Assembly: GCA_947165505.1 (NCBI GenBank)
Contig: CAMVAT010000022.1
Location: 1 to 43,940, forward strand
From: an uncultured Prevotellaceae bacterium
GTDB taxonomy: Bacteria > Bacteroidota > Bacteroidia > Bacteroidales > Bacteroidaceae
Length of the DNA stretch: 43,940 nucleotides
Reading direction: 5' to 3'
Below are positions 15,101 through 23,550 of this stretch, piece by piece (positions within the stretch are counted from its first letter, which is position 1; each line of letters opens with the position of its first letter). The notes below the pieces were generated by a model. That model did not search any database. It had not been told where the DNA came from and was given only the letters and a program-made list of their open reading frames with translations. A program made the position numbers and the translations under genes.

Positions 15101-15108
15101 CAAAGTTA
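15101..15108 (-). promoter_or_regulatory. second -7 promoter box in the GH95 / hybrid-sensor gap
   Basis: The minus strand reads TAACTTTG. It is 51 bp upstream of the similar box at 15050-15057. No TTTG is found at the standard distance for either. Confidence 0.4.
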
Positions 15109-15139
15109 AACGTTTTCGGCTCTTTTTGGTTGGTCTTTT

Positions 15140-15170
15140 CGGACAAAATATTGTCAAAAACGGACAAAAT
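15140..15170. repeat. direct repeat CGGACAAAAT, 21 bp apart
   Basis: Exact 10-bp copies at 15140-15149 and 15161-15170 are spaced two helical turns apart on one DNA face, just upstream of the candidate small-RNA promoters. This is a plausible operator for an AraC-type protein. Confidence 0.5.
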
Positions 15171-15174
15171 AAAG

Positions 15175-15209
15175 CCCTCTTCTTAGTCAAAAAACAACCA
15201 GAAAGAGGG
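15175..15209 (-). terminator. terminator of the hybrid sensor gene
   Basis: CCCTCTT and AAGAGGG form a 7-bp stem 26 bp after the stop of the gene at 15235, and the minus strand continues with TTTATTTTG. It separates that gene from the GH95 region. Confidence 0.6.
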
Positions 15210-15234
15210 TAAATTGTTGAAAATCAGAGTGATT

Positions 15235-18036
15235 CTATTGCTTTTTAAACTGACTCGGCGTTTGTTGGTAGTATTGCTTGAAGGCTTTCGAGAAACGGGC
15301 ATTGTCGTCGAAACCGCACAGCAGGGCAATGTCTGAAATGGACAAATCTGGCCGTGTGAGCAGCAGATTCTTCGCCTGCGAGAGCTTGATATGCTGGATG
15401 TAGGCCGCGGTGGTCTTGCCCGTGATGGCGTAAATCTTGCGGCGTAATTGCTTGCTGCTCACGCAGAGGATAGAGGCAATCGTTTCCACGTCGGTCTGAT
15501 GCTTCGTGATCTGGCTGTGCACCACCTCTTCAAATTTGTTGATGAACAGGCGGTCGGTGTCGTTGAGCGTCTCTACGGCTTGCTTGCCGGCATCCTCCTC
15601 GATGGCTTCTGAATACTTCTCGCGCAGCATCTGGCGCTGCTCCAACAGCTTGCTCACACGCAACAGCAGTTCGTCGGGGTTGAAGGGCTTCGTCAGATAG
15701 GCATCGGCACCGGCCTGGATGCTCTTCATACGGTCGGCGTCGGTAATCTTGGCCGTGACCACAATCACGGGAATATGCGACAGCAAGGGGGTGCTGCGCA
15801 CTTGCTGGCACAACTGCAGACCGTCGCTGTGAGGCATCAGCAGGTCGGTCAGGATCAGGTCGGGCACTTGCTCCAAGGCAATCTCTATCCCTTGCCGGCC
15901 GTCCTTGGCGAAGTGTACCTCGTAATGGGGCTTGAGCAGCATGCCGATATACTGGCTCACGTCGGCGTTGTCTTCCACTACCAGTATGCGGGTCTGGTGC
16001 TCGGTGGTGCTCTCCTCGTCCTGCATGTCGGGCGAGGCCGTGTCGTCTTCTCGTCTCGGATTGACGATGGTGGCGTATTGGGCGGCTGGCAGCGTGGGGT
16101 CGGCAGTGTGGGGCGCGGTGATGATGAAGGTGGTGCCCTGGCCCAGTTGGCTCTCCACGTGTACGGTTCCGTTCAGCGAGTTGGCAATCTGCTTGACAAG
16201 GGCTAGGCCCACGCCCGTGCCGATAGACGACGGGTGGGTGGACGAGAGGTAGAACTCCTCGAAGATATGGGGCAGGTCTTTCGGGTCGATGCCCTCGCCG
16301 TTGTCGGTCACAGTCAGGGTGAAGGTGCCGCCGCTGATGCGCGTGTGGATGTCGATATGACCGCCGTCGGCAGTGTATTTCAGCGAGTTGGAGATGAGGT
16401 TGTGCAGCGTCTTCGTATAGTAGTCGGGCACGAAGTTCATCATCCGGTCGCCTTCGTGGCGGTAGTTGACCGCTATCTCACGACGCTTGGCAAAGAGACG
16501 GAAACTCTCGGCGATCATCTCCGTGTAGGCGGCGATGTCGCCGTACTTCCATTGGGGCTCGACTACCTTGGAGCGCAGGCGCGACAGGTCGAGCAACTGG
16601 TCGGTGAGCGTGTTGATGTAATGTCCGTTGCGCAGGATGAGCGAGGCGGCGTTGCGCACCTCTTCGCTGTCGCTGATGTCGCCCTTGGCGATGTTGTCGC
16701 TCAGACCGGTGATCACGGTCAATGGCGTGCGGTATTCGTGGGTGATCTTGGTGAAGAAGTCCATGCGCATCTCTTCCAACTGCTTCATCATCCGGTTGGC
16801 TTTCGTCTTGACACGGAAGATATAATAAAGGAAGGCGAGCAGCGACACCAGAAAGGCGATGGTGAGCAGCGAGATGATGAGCACATAGCGTGTGCGCTTG
16901 CGCTGCTGGATGTTTTCCTTATTCAGCCGGGTGTTCGACTTGGTCAGCTCGTCGGCGTGATAGCGGGAGTGAAACAGACTGCTGTAGTTGGCCAGGTCGG
17001 CACTGTACATCGAGTCGGTCAGTTCGCTGTAACGCTCTAATTGGTGGATGGCGGCACCGGGGTTGCCGTTGCGCATGGCCAGGTACAGACCGTGATGGGC
17101 GGTGCGCTGCAAGTAGAGGTTGCCCAGGTGCTGGCTCAGGCTGAGCGCTTCGTTGAAATGGCTGATGGCCTCGTCGTATTTGCCTCGCTTGAGCAGCAAC
17201 TGCCCGTATTGGCTATGGCAGATGGCTTCTGAGTTTTGGTTGTGGGCTTCTTTCAATACGGGCAAAGCCTGACGCATGGCGTCCTCGGCCTCGTCGAGAC
17301 GGCCCATAGCGATGTAGGCGTTGGCCATCTCTGTCTGGCGGATGGCGGCTTTCTCGTGGCGGCCGCCTTGGCTGTCCAGTTCCCAGGCTTCTTGTGCCAG
17401 TTCAAGCGCTTTCTGGGCATGGCCTAATTTCAGGTGAAGCTCGGAAGAGATGCCCAGACGGCTGGCCAACTTGTCGTCGCGCTTGAGCTCGCGCTCTATC
17501 GCTACGGCCTTCTCGGCAAACTCCAGGCCGCCCTCGGGTTGGCGCAGTGCTAAATACAGGCTGGCCAGATTGTTGAGCGAACTGCTGATATTGGCCTTGT
17601 CGCCGTGCTTCAGGTCGATCTCATAGCACCGTTTCATGTACTCCAAGGCGCGGATGAAATTGCCGGTGCGCATGAGCGACTGGCTGATCTGGTTGCACAG
17701 ACCGGCATACTCGTCGTCGCTGACGTGCTCGTTGTAGCAGGATTCCGACTTCTCCGCGCAGGCGATGGCCTGCTCGTAGGCTGATTGGTCGTAATAATAC
17801 CATCCCATCAGACAATAGACGGTGAAGTCGCAGGTGGGGTCATCCGCAGAAAAAGAGTAGAGCGAGTCGGTATGCTCGCTCTCATAAAGTGCTTTGGCTA
17901 TGGCATTGGCGGTCGCGGTGCGCTCTGGCGGCTCTTGGTGCTCATAGTCGTCAAAGAGTTGACGGATGTCTTGGGCACGGGCTGTGAGCATGCACAGCAG
18001 CAGGGCGACGGCCCATACGATACGGTGATGTCGCAT
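15235..18036 (-). CDS. hybrid two-component regulator: TPR sensor, histidine kinase, receiver, AraC output
   Basis: This 933-residue protein has a signal peptide (1-22), a periplasmic array of TPR helices (about 70-345), one transmembrane helix (384-407), a HisKA domain with phospho-acceptor His433 in THEYRTP, an HATPase (N-box NLISNSLKYT near 546, DNGEGID 578-584, GTGVGLAL), a receiver (VVEDN, phospho-acceptor Asp731, Lys783) and an AraC DNA-binding domain ending QTPSQFKKQ. It joins sensing and promoter control in one chain, like Bacteroidetes HTCS regulators, but with TPRs instead of the usual beta-propeller. It starts 11 bp after the gyrB stop, so it is probably transcribed with gyrB. Confidence 0.93.
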   Translation of the reverse strand: MRHHRIVWAVALLLCMLTARAQDIRQLFDDYEHQEPPERTATANAIAKALYESEHTDSLYSFSADDPTCDFTVYCLMGWYYYDQSAYEQAIACAEKSESCYNEHVSDDEYAGLCNQISQSLMRTGNFIRALEYMKRCYEIDLKHGDKANISSSLNNLASLYLALRQPEGGLEFAEKAVAIERELKRDDKLASRLGISSELHLKLGHAQKALELAQEAWELDSQGGRHEKAAIRQTEMANAYIAMGRLDEAEDAMRQALPVLKEAHNQNSEAICHSQYGQLLLKRGKYDEAISHFNEALSLSQHLGNLYLQRTAHHGLYLAMRNGNPGAAIHQLERYSELTDSMYSADLANYSSLFHSRYHADELTKSNTRLNKENIQQRKRTRYVLIISLLTIAFLVSLLAFLYYIFRVKTKANRMMKQLEEMRMDFFTKITHEYRTPLTVITGLSDNIAKGDISDSEEVRNAASLILRNGHYINTLTDQLLDLSRLRSKVVEPQWKYGDIAAYTEMIAESFRLFAKRREIAVNYRHEGDRMMNFVPDYYTKTLHNLISNSLKYTADGGHIDIHTRISGGTFTLTVTDNGEGIDPKDLPHIFEEFYLSSTHPSSIGTGVGLALVKQIANSLNGTVHVESQLGQGTTFIITAPHTADPTLPAAQYATIVNPRREDDTASPDMQDEESTTEHQTRILVVEDNADVSQYIGMLLKPHYEVHFAKDGRQGIEIALEQVPDLILTDLLMPHSDGLQLCQQVRSTPLLSHIPVIVVTAKITDADRMKSIQAGADAYLTKPFNPDELLLRVSKLLEQRQMLREKYSEAIEEDAGKQAVETLNDTDRLFINKFEEVVHSQITKHQTDVETIASILCVSSKQLRRKIYAITGKTTAAYIQHIKLSQAKNLLLTRPDLSISDIALLCGFDDNARFSKAFKQYYQQTPSQFKKQ

Positions 18037-18047
18037 GCGCGCTCGGC

Positions 18048-20024
18048 TTAGGCGTCGATATTGGCGTAAGTGGCATTGCTCTCGATGAACTCACGACGCG
18101 GCTCCACGTCGTCGCCCATCAGCATGGAGAAGATTTCATCTGCTTCGGCGGCATTCTCAATGTTCACTTGCTTGAGCAGACGGGTCTCGGGATTCATGGT
18201 CGTATCCCAAAGCTGTTCGGGGTTCATCTCGCCCAGACCTTTGTAACGCTGGGTGTGGATGCCGTTCTTGCCCTCTTCCAAACCGCCGCCGTACTTATCC
18301 ACAAAGGCCTGGCGCTGCTGCTCGGTATAGCAGTATTCCTTGATCTTGTTCTTATAGGTGCACAGGTAGAGTGGGGGGGTGGCGATGTAGAGGTGTCCCT
18401 CCTGGATGATGCGGGGCATGAAACGGTAGAAGAGGGTCATGATGAGCGTGTCGATGTGGTAACCATCGACGTCGGCGTCGGTCATGATGATGATCTTGTC
18501 GTAGCGCAGCTTGTCGATGTTGGCTTCTTTGTCGCCTTCGCCGTCAACACCGAAGCGCACGCCGATGCTCTGGATGATGTTCATCACCGACTCGGCCTCG
18601 AAAACCCGGTGCCACTGCACTTTCTCCACATTCAGGATCTTACCGCGCAGAGGCAGGATGGCCTGCGTGTAGCGGTCGCGGCCCTGCTTGGCGGAACCAC
18701 CGGCGGAGTCGCCCTCTACGAGGAAGATCTCGCACTCCTTGGGGTCTTTGTTCGAGCAGTCGGCCAACTTACCGGGCAGTCCGCCGCCGGTCATTACGTT
18801 CTTGCGCTGCACGCTCTCACGTGCCTTGCGCGCGGCGATACGTGCCGTGGCGGCCAGCACCACCTTGTCGCATATCTGCTTGGCCTCTTTCGGGTGCTCC
18901 TCCAGATAGTTGGCCAGTGCCTCGCCCACAGCCTGCTGCACGGCGCCGGTCACCTCGCTGTTGCCCAGCTTGGTCTTCGTCTGTCCCTCAAACTGTGGCT
19001 CGGCCACTTTGATCGAGATGACGGCGGTCAGACCCTCGCGGAAGTCCTCACCGGCAATCTCTATCTTGGCTTTCTCTATCTGCTTGGCTATCACGGGGTC
19101 GCTGTCGGCATATTTCTTCAGCGTGCGTGTCAGGGCCATGCGGAATCCCATCAGGTGCGTGCCGCCCTCAATGGTGTTGATGTTGTTCACATACGAGTGG
19201 ATGTTCTCAGAATAGTCGGTGTTGTACATCACGGCCACCTCGATGGGGATACCTTGCTTCTCGGTCTTCAGATAGATGACGTCGTCGAAGAGATGGGTGC
19301 GGTGACGGTCGATGTAGCGCACAAATTCTTTCAATCCCTCCTTGGCGTGATACACCGCCTGACGTGTCTTGCCCTCGTCGTCGGGGCGCAGGTCGGTCAG
19401 GGTGATGGTGATGCCGGCGTTCAGGTAGGCCAGCTCGCGCATGCGGCGAGAGATGATGTCCCACTGATAGACGGTGGTGGTGAAGATGGTGGCGTCGGGC
19501 CAGAACTGCTGGCGGGTGCCGCGCAGGTCGGTCTCGCCCACTACCTTGACGGGGTAGAGGGGCTTGCCCTGCTCATATTCCTGCTGGTAAATCTTGCCGT
19601 CGCGAAACACCTGCGACAGCATGTGCGATGAAAGGGCATTCACACAACTCACACCCACGCCGTGCAGACCGCCGGATACTTTGTACGACCCTTTGTCGAA
19701 CTTACCGCCGGCATGCAGCACGGTCATCACCACCTCGAGGGCCGACTTGTGCAGCTTCTTGTGCTCATCCACAGGGATGCCGCGGCCGTTGTCTTGCACG
19801 GTGATGGAATTGTCTTCGTTGATGGTTACCTCGATGTGCGTGCAGTAGCCCGCCATCGCCTCGTCGATGGAGTTGTCAACGGTCTCGTTGACCAAGTGGT
19901 GAAGACCCTTCTCGCTGATGTCGCCAATATACATGGCGGGGCGCTTGCGCACAGCCTCAAGGCCTTCGAGCACCTGGATATTACTTGCTGAATAATTGCT
20001 TTCGATGTTTTGTATGTCTGCCAT
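18048..20024 (-). CDS. gyrB: DNA gyrase subunit B
   Basis: This 658-residue ATPase subunit of gyrase works with GyrA to introduce negative supercoils. The GHKL ATPase (DNSIDEAMAG, DNGRGIPV, GGLHGVGVS), transducer and TOPRIM domain (EGDSAGGSA, TDADVDG) are intact, as is the C-terminal tail (GLGEMNPEQLWDTTMNPE). The start is the ATG at 20022-20024: an upstream in-frame codon at 20078 would lie in or before the promoter (20049-20079). The length is typical of Bacteroidetes GyrB, without the extra insert of enterobacterial GyrB. Confidence 0.98.
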   Translation of the reverse strand: MADIQNIESNYSASNIQVLEGLEAVRKRPAMYIGDISEKGLHHLVNETVDNSIDEAMAGYCTHIEVTINEDNSITVQDNGRGIPVDEHKKLHKSALEVVMTVLHAGGKFDKGSYKVSGGLHGVGVSCVNALSSHMLSQVFRDGKIYQQEYEQGKPLYPVKVVGETDLRGTRQQFWPDATIFTTTVYQWDIISRRMRELAYLNAGITITLTDLRPDDEGKTRQAVYHAKEGLKEFVRYIDRHRTHLFDDVIYLKTEKQGIPIEVAVMYNTDYSENIHSYVNNINTIEGGTHLMGFRMALTRTLKKYADSDPVIAKQIEKAKIEIAGEDFREGLTAVISIKVAEPQFEGQTKTKLGNSEVTGAVQQAVGEALANYLEEHPKEAKQICDKVVLAATARIAARKARESVQRKNVMTGGGLPGKLADCSNKDPKECEIFLVEGDSAGGSAKQGRDRYTQAILPLRGKILNVEKVQWHRVFEAESVMNIIQSIGVRFGVDGEGDKEANIDKLRYDKIIIMTDADVDGYHIDTLIMTLFYRFMPRIIQEGHLYIATPPLYLCTYKNKIKEYCYTEQQRQAFVDKYGGGLEEGKNGIHTQRYKGLGEMNPEQLWDTTMNPETRLLKQVNIENAAEADEIFSMLMGDDVEPRREFIESNATYANIDA

Positions 20025-20048
20025 TTCTTGATTTCGTAATTGAGAGTG

Positions 20049-20079
20049 CAAAGTTACAAAAAATCGGGGGGAGCGCAAA
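20049..20079 (-). promoter_or_regulatory. gyrB promoter
   Basis: The minus strand reads TTTG, 19 bp, TAACTTTG, an exact match. Transcription would start about 18 nt before the ATG, which fixes the gyrB start. Confidence 0.75.
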
Positions 20080-20171
20080 ATAAACGAGTTTATTTTTTAG
20101 GCATAGATGAGGTAAATTATCTTATTTTACGAAAAATTTACATACGCGCTCCCATAGGGGCTCGGAATAGG

Positions 20172-20225
20172 TATATACAACAAATCAGCACATCCCAAGG
20201 GGTGTGCTGACAAGATGTGTATATA
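20172..20225 (-). terminator. nested hairpin after rpsT
   Basis: An outer 8-bp arm pair (TATATACA / TGTATATA) encloses an inner stem CAGCACATCCC / GGGGTGTGCTG (11 bp, one G-T pair). It lies 11 bp after the rpsT stop, and the minus strand continues with T-rich sequence. It probably ends the tRNA-rpsT transcript before gyrB. Confidence 0.6.
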
Positions 20226-20235
20226 GAATATACTC

Positions 20236-20490
20236 TTATCCTAATTTGTTGATATGAAGAGCCAGGCTCGACTTCAGGTTGGAAGCCTTGTTCTTGTGGA
20301 TGATGTTGGTCTTAGCCAGTTTGTCTAACATCTTCTGCACGGCGGGATAGAGCTTCGTAGCCTCTTCCTTGTTGGTCATAGCGCGCAGCTTGCGAACGGC
20401 ATTACGCATGGTCTTTGCGTAGTATTTGTTGTGCAGAGCTCTCTTCTTGCTCTGACGGATTCTTTTAATTGCTGATTTGTGATTTGCCAT
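20236..20490 (-). CDS. rpsT: 30S ribosomal protein S20
   Basis: This 84-residue, very basic helical protein begins [17 protein letters not shown], the S20 signature, and binds 16S rRNA early in small-subunit assembly. It lies 31 bp downstream of the tRNA-Glu gene with no separate promoter visible, so the two are probably co-transcribed from the promoter at 20615-20645. Confidence 0.97.
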   Translation of the reverse strand: MANHKSAIKRIRQSKKRALHNKYYAKTMRNAVRKLRAMTNKEEATKLYPAVQKMLDKLAKTNIIHKNKASNLKSSLALHINKLG

Positions 20491-20521
20491 CTCTATTTCT
20501 GTTATTTTTTTTGTTTTTGTG

Positions 20522-20593
20522 TAGTCCCTAGCAGAGTCGAACTGCTCTTTAGAGAATGAAAATCTCTCGTCCTAACCGATAGACGAAGGGACC
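20522..20593 (-). tRNA. tRNA-Glu (anticodon TTC)
   Basis: The 72-nt cloverleaf folds completely: acceptor GGTCCCT / AGGGACT, anticodon stem AGAGA / TCTCT around loop TTTTCAT (anticodon TTC), T arm AGCAG-TTCGACT-CTGCT, discriminator A. CCA is not encoded. Confidence 0.96.
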
Positions 20594-20614
20594 AGCGGCT
20601 TAAAATTGCGGATG

Positions 20615-20645
20615 CAAAGGTACGGCAAAATTCTGAACCGACAAA
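20615..20645 (-). promoter_or_regulatory. promoter of tRNA-Glu and rpsT
   Basis: The minus strand reads TTTG, 19 bp, TACCTTTG, an exact Bacteroidetes promoter 22 bp before the tRNA 5' end. Confidence 0.8.
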
Positions 20646-20662
20646 ATTTTCTTAGAAAAAAA

Positions 20663-20694
20663 TTTGTCAGAGCACGTTTTTTTTGCTATTTTTG
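20663..20694 (+). promoter_or_regulatory. recO promoter
   Basis: TTTG, 20 bp, TATTTTTG. The -7 box ends 40 bp before the ATG at 20734, which rules out starts nearer 20683. Confidence 0.75.
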
Positions 20695-20733
20695 CATGTT
20701 TTTTGGCTAAAAAGCCACCAAAAAGTCTCTCTT

Positions 20734-21459
20734 ATGGTCGTAAAAACGCAAGGAATCGTGCTCAAAACCATCAAATATGGCGACCATTCGCTCATCGTTG
20801 ATATGCTACTCGCATTGGGCGAAAGGCGCTCGTTTGTGGCTCATGTGTCGGCGGGTAAGAAGGCTAAAATGCGACAACTCTTGTTCCAACCCCTTTCGAT
20901 ACTGGAACTTACTTACGACGACCGGGCAAAAAACGGACTGTGCCGTATGCAGGGCGCGGCTATCGTGACACCATATAGCACCATACAGATAGATGCTTCG
21001 AAGACGGCCATGGCGCTCTTCCTGGCTGAGTTCTTGTGCTACGCCACACGCGATGAACAGGACAATGTGCCGCTCTTCCTCTATATCGAACAGAGCCTGC
21101 GGTGGCTCGACGGGGCCATGGCGCCATGCCCCAACTTCCACCTGGTGCTCATGATGCGGCTCACCAGGTTCATCGGTTTCTTTCCTAATACCGAGGATGA
21201 TCAAGAGGGGCGTTACTTTGACTTGCTCAACGGATGCTTCTGCGAGGGGGTGCCTTCGCACGGCGAGGTGCTGACGCCCGATGAGGCTTCAAAAATCAAA
21301 ACGCTCATGCGACTGCAATACGAGACGATGCACCTATTTAAAATGACACGCGCCGAAAGGGCGCGTTGTGTGGATGTCATCTTAAGGTATTACAGACTCC
21401 ATGTGCCCGGATTCCCAGAACTGAAATCGCTCGAGGTGCTCAAAGCGACGTTTGATTAG
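20734..21459 (+). CDS. recO: DNA repair protein RecO
   Basis: This 241-residue protein has the RecO N-terminal OB fold (VVKTQGIVLKTIKYGDHSLIV, then SIL-x-LTY) and helical C-terminal region. With RecR it loads RecA on SSB-coated single-stranded DNA in gap repair. The zinc-finger cysteines of some RecO proteins are not evident. The start is the ATG at 20734, placed by the promoter. A GGGAGTTT array begins right after the TAG. Confidence 0.92.
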   Translation: MVVKTQGIVLKTIKYGDHSLIVDMLLALGERRSFVAHVSAGKKAKMRQLLFQPLSILELTYDDRAKNGLCRMQGAAIVTPYSTIQIDASKTAMALFLAEFLCYATRDEQDNVPLFLYIEQSLRWLDGAMAPCPNFHLVLMMRLTRFIGFFPNTEDDQEGRYFDLLNGCFCEGVPSHGEVLTPDEASKIKTLMRLQYETMHLFKMTRAERARCVDVILRYYRLHVPGFPELKSLEVLKATFD

Positions 21460-21559
21460 GGAGTTTCGGAGTTTTTGGGAGTTTGGGAGTTTGGGAGTTT
21501 GGGAGTGTAGGAGTTTGGGAGTTTGGACAATAGTGATGCAATAGAGCATTCTCTTGATA
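21460..21559. repeat. GGGAGTTT-word array and divergent core after recO
   Basis: The array begins at the recO stop and runs as GGGAGTTT words to about 21526, followed by TGGACAATAGTGATGCAAT, a diverged copy of the 22-bp core seen at 8349 and 25115. Confidence 0.85.
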
Positions 21560-21601
21560 CTTCCCTTCCTGTCCTGAGATTTGCTCACGGTGCCCAATAA
21601 A

Positions 21602-21649
21602 ATTTGGACATTAGACTCTCTCATAGAAAGCTAATGTCCAAACTCTTAT
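21602..21649. terminator. hairpin between convergent recO and GatB/YqeY genes
   Basis: TTTGGACATTAG and CTAATGTCCAAA form a perfect 12-bp inverted repeat made from the core of two oppositely oriented repeat elements. It lies between two convergent genes and could stop both transcripts. Confidence 0.5.
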
Positions 21650-21680
21650 ACTCCTATACTCTCAAATTCCCAAGTTCCCC
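21638..21680. repeat. inverted GGGAGTTT-type element after the GatB/YqeY gene
   Basis: Read on the minus strand it runs from the gene's stop as GGGGAACTTGGGAATTTGAG-type words to TTTGGACATTAG, a mirror-image partner of the element after recO. Each of the two convergent genes thus has its own copy in its own direction. Confidence 0.7.
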
Positions 21681-22130
21681 TTACGAAAGCGCCTTCTTCA
21701 CGATGGCGGAGATGACGCGGCCGTCGGCCACGCCGGCCATCTGCTTGCTGGCAAGGCCCATCACACGACCCATGTCGCGCATCGTGGTGGCACCCGTCTC
21801 GGCGATAATGGCGCGCACGCGCTCTTCTATCTCCGCTTCGCTGAGCTGCTGGGGCAGGTAACTCTCGATCACCGCCACTTGGGCCAGCTCGGCATCCGCC
21901 AGGTCCTGACGGTTCTGCTGGGCGAAGGTGGCTGCCGACTCCTTGCCTTGCTTGGCCAACTTCTGGATGATTTTCAGGGCGTCGGCATCCTCGAGTGTGT
22001 CGTTAGCACCCGGGGCTGTCTTGGCCTCTAAAAACACTTTCTTGATGTTGCGCAATGTCTCCAGACGCACCTTGTCGCGCGCTTTCATCGCCGACTTGAT
22101 GTCTTCGCTGATCTGTTCAAATAATGCCAT
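21681..22130 (-). CDS. GatB/YqeY domain protein
   Basis: This 149-residue protein matches the YqeY family: an N-terminal helical part (IKSAMKARDKVRLETLRNI) and a C-terminal part (VIESYLPQQLSEAEIEERV ... MGRVMGLASKQMAGVADGR). The domain is shared with the tRNA-binding tail of GatB, but the free-standing protein is probably not an amidotransferase and its role is unsettled. It lies 12 bp after ftsZ as the last gene of the dcw transcript. Confidence 0.93.
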   Translation of the reverse strand: MALFEQISEDIKSAMKARDKVRLETLRNIKKVFLEAKTAPGANDTLEDADALKIIQKLAKQGKESAATFAQQNRQDLADAELAQVAVIESYLPQQLSEAEIEERVRAIIAETGATTMRDMGRVMGLASKQMAGVADGRVISAIVKKALS

Positions 22131-22142
22131 GGCTCTTCCTCC

Positions 22143-23504
22143 TTATCCGAATTGTATCTTTCCGCTCTCTTCTTTCTGGGCAGGCTCGGCCGACTCATCC
22201 TGCACACCGCTGGTCTGACGCTGTATCTCGTTGAGCATCTCGCGGGTGCGCTTGTTGGTCGGGGTGTTCTCCACGGCCAGGATGATGTCTTCGTTGTCTA
22301 AATCCTCGGGCTTGAAGATGTAAATCAACGGACGGCGCCGGCGGATGTTCTTGCCGCCATTGTCGCCGTAATACTGACCGCGGCGGATGTCGTTCTCTTC
22401 TTTCTTGGCTTCAATCTCGGCCAATTTGTTGATCTGGTCTTGGGTGTAGCGGCCCTTGTCTTCCTTGTCGATGATGTCTTGGATGCCGAAACCGGTGGCC
22501 AACAGGGTCACTTTCACTTTCTTGCCCAGGTCGGGGTCTTTGGCGATACCCCATTTGAACTCGAAGTCCTGGCCGAACTTGCTCATGAAGTCGTTCACAT
22601 CGTTCATCTCGTCGGTCATCAGTCCAGGATGGTCTGAACCGCTGCTGGCGTAGGAGATGTTGAGCAGGATCTTCTTCGAATTGAATACATTGTTGTTGTT
22701 GAGCAGCGGCGAGTGCAGCGCATCCTCGATGGCTTTGCGCACACGTCCCTCGCCCTCGCCGTAGCCGTTGCTCATGATGGCCACGCCACCGTCTTTGAGC
22801 ACGGTCTTCACATCGTTGAAGTCGAGGTTGATGACACCACGGATGGTGATGATCTCAGCGATGCTCTTGGCTGCCACGCTCAGGGTGTTGTCGGCCTTCG
22901 CAAACGACTCCTCAAGGGGCAGGTCGGGGTAGATGTCGAGCAAACGCTGGTTGTTGATGACCAACAGCGCATCCACATACTTGGCCATCTCCTCTACACC
23001 GTCGAGAGCCTGGTCAATCTTGTTGTTGCCTTCGAAGCGGAAGGGGATGGTGACGATACCCACCGTGAGCAGGCCCATGTCTTTCGACTCGCGGGCGATG
23101 ACCGGGGCGGCGCCGGTGCCGGTGCCACCACCCATGCCGGCGGTGATAAACGTCATCTTCGTGCCGTCGTTCAGCATCCGGCGCACATCCTCGATGCTCT
23201 CTTCTGCGGCGGCGCGGGCCTTCTGGGGCTTGTTGCCGGCTCCCAGACCCTCGGTGCCCAACTGGATGTGGACAGGCACGGGTGAGTCGTCGAGCGCCTG
23301 GCGGTCGGTGTTGCAGAGCACGAAACTCACATCGTGGATGCCTTCACGGTACATGTGGTTCACGGCATTGCCACCACCACCGCCTACACCAATCACTTTG
23401 ATGATACTGTTGTTGGGATTGGGTTGGTCTTTCAGCATGTCAAACGGTAAGGTCTTCTGTTCCTCATCGGTGAACATGTTCTTGGTCTTATCTTTGTCTG
23501 CCAT
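22143..23504 (-). CDS. ftsZ: cell division GTPase FtsZ
   Basis: This 453-residue tubulin homologue polymerises into the Z-ring. The GTP-binding GGGTGTG is at 125-131, the early GVGGGGGNAVNHM loop is intact, and the T7 catalytic loop is seen as LDFNDVKTVL. After about residue 330 comes a charged linker and a C-terminal tail ending KIQFG, the likely partner-binding peptide. The order ftsQ-ftsA-ftsZ is the classic one. Confidence 0.98.
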   Translation of the reverse strand: MADKDKTKNMFTDEEQKTLPFDMLKDQPNPNNSIIKVIGVGGGGGNAVNHMYREGIHDVSFVLCNTDRQALDDSPVPVHIQLGTEGLGAGNKPQKARAAAEESIEDVRRMLNDGTKMTFITAGMGGGTGTGAAPVIARESKDMGLLTVGIVTIPFRFEGNNKIDQALDGVEEMAKYVDALLVINNQRLLDIYPDLPLEESFAKADNTLSVAAKSIAEIITIRGVINLDFNDVKTVLKDGGVAIMSNGYGEGEGRVRKAIEDALHSPLLNNNNVFNSKKILLNISYASSGSDHPGLMTDEMNDVNDFMSKFGQDFEFKWGIAKDPDLGKKVKVTLLATGFGIQDIIDKEDKGRYTQDQINKLAEIEAKKEENDIRRGQYYGDNGGKNIRRRRPLIYIFKPEDLDNEDIILAVENTPTNKRTREMLNEIQRQTSGVQDESAEPAQKEESGKIQFG

Positions 23505-23550
23505 AGTCTTATCCTTATTATATTATATATGTGTTTCTTCTTTTTGCTGT

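Noticed and set aside
18168..19631. 487-codon plus-strand open frame
   Set aside because: It is fully antisense to gyrB; long antisense frames are common opposite G+C-rich genes, and the translation (Val/His/Gln-rich, no motifs) looks non-biological.
20025..20078. Longer GyrB start
   Set aside because: The extra 18 residues would be encoded within the gyrB promoter region (20049-20079).
20683..20733. Longer RecO start
   Set aside because: The upstream codon lies inside the promoter (-7 box 20687-20694), so the ATG at 20734 is the start.
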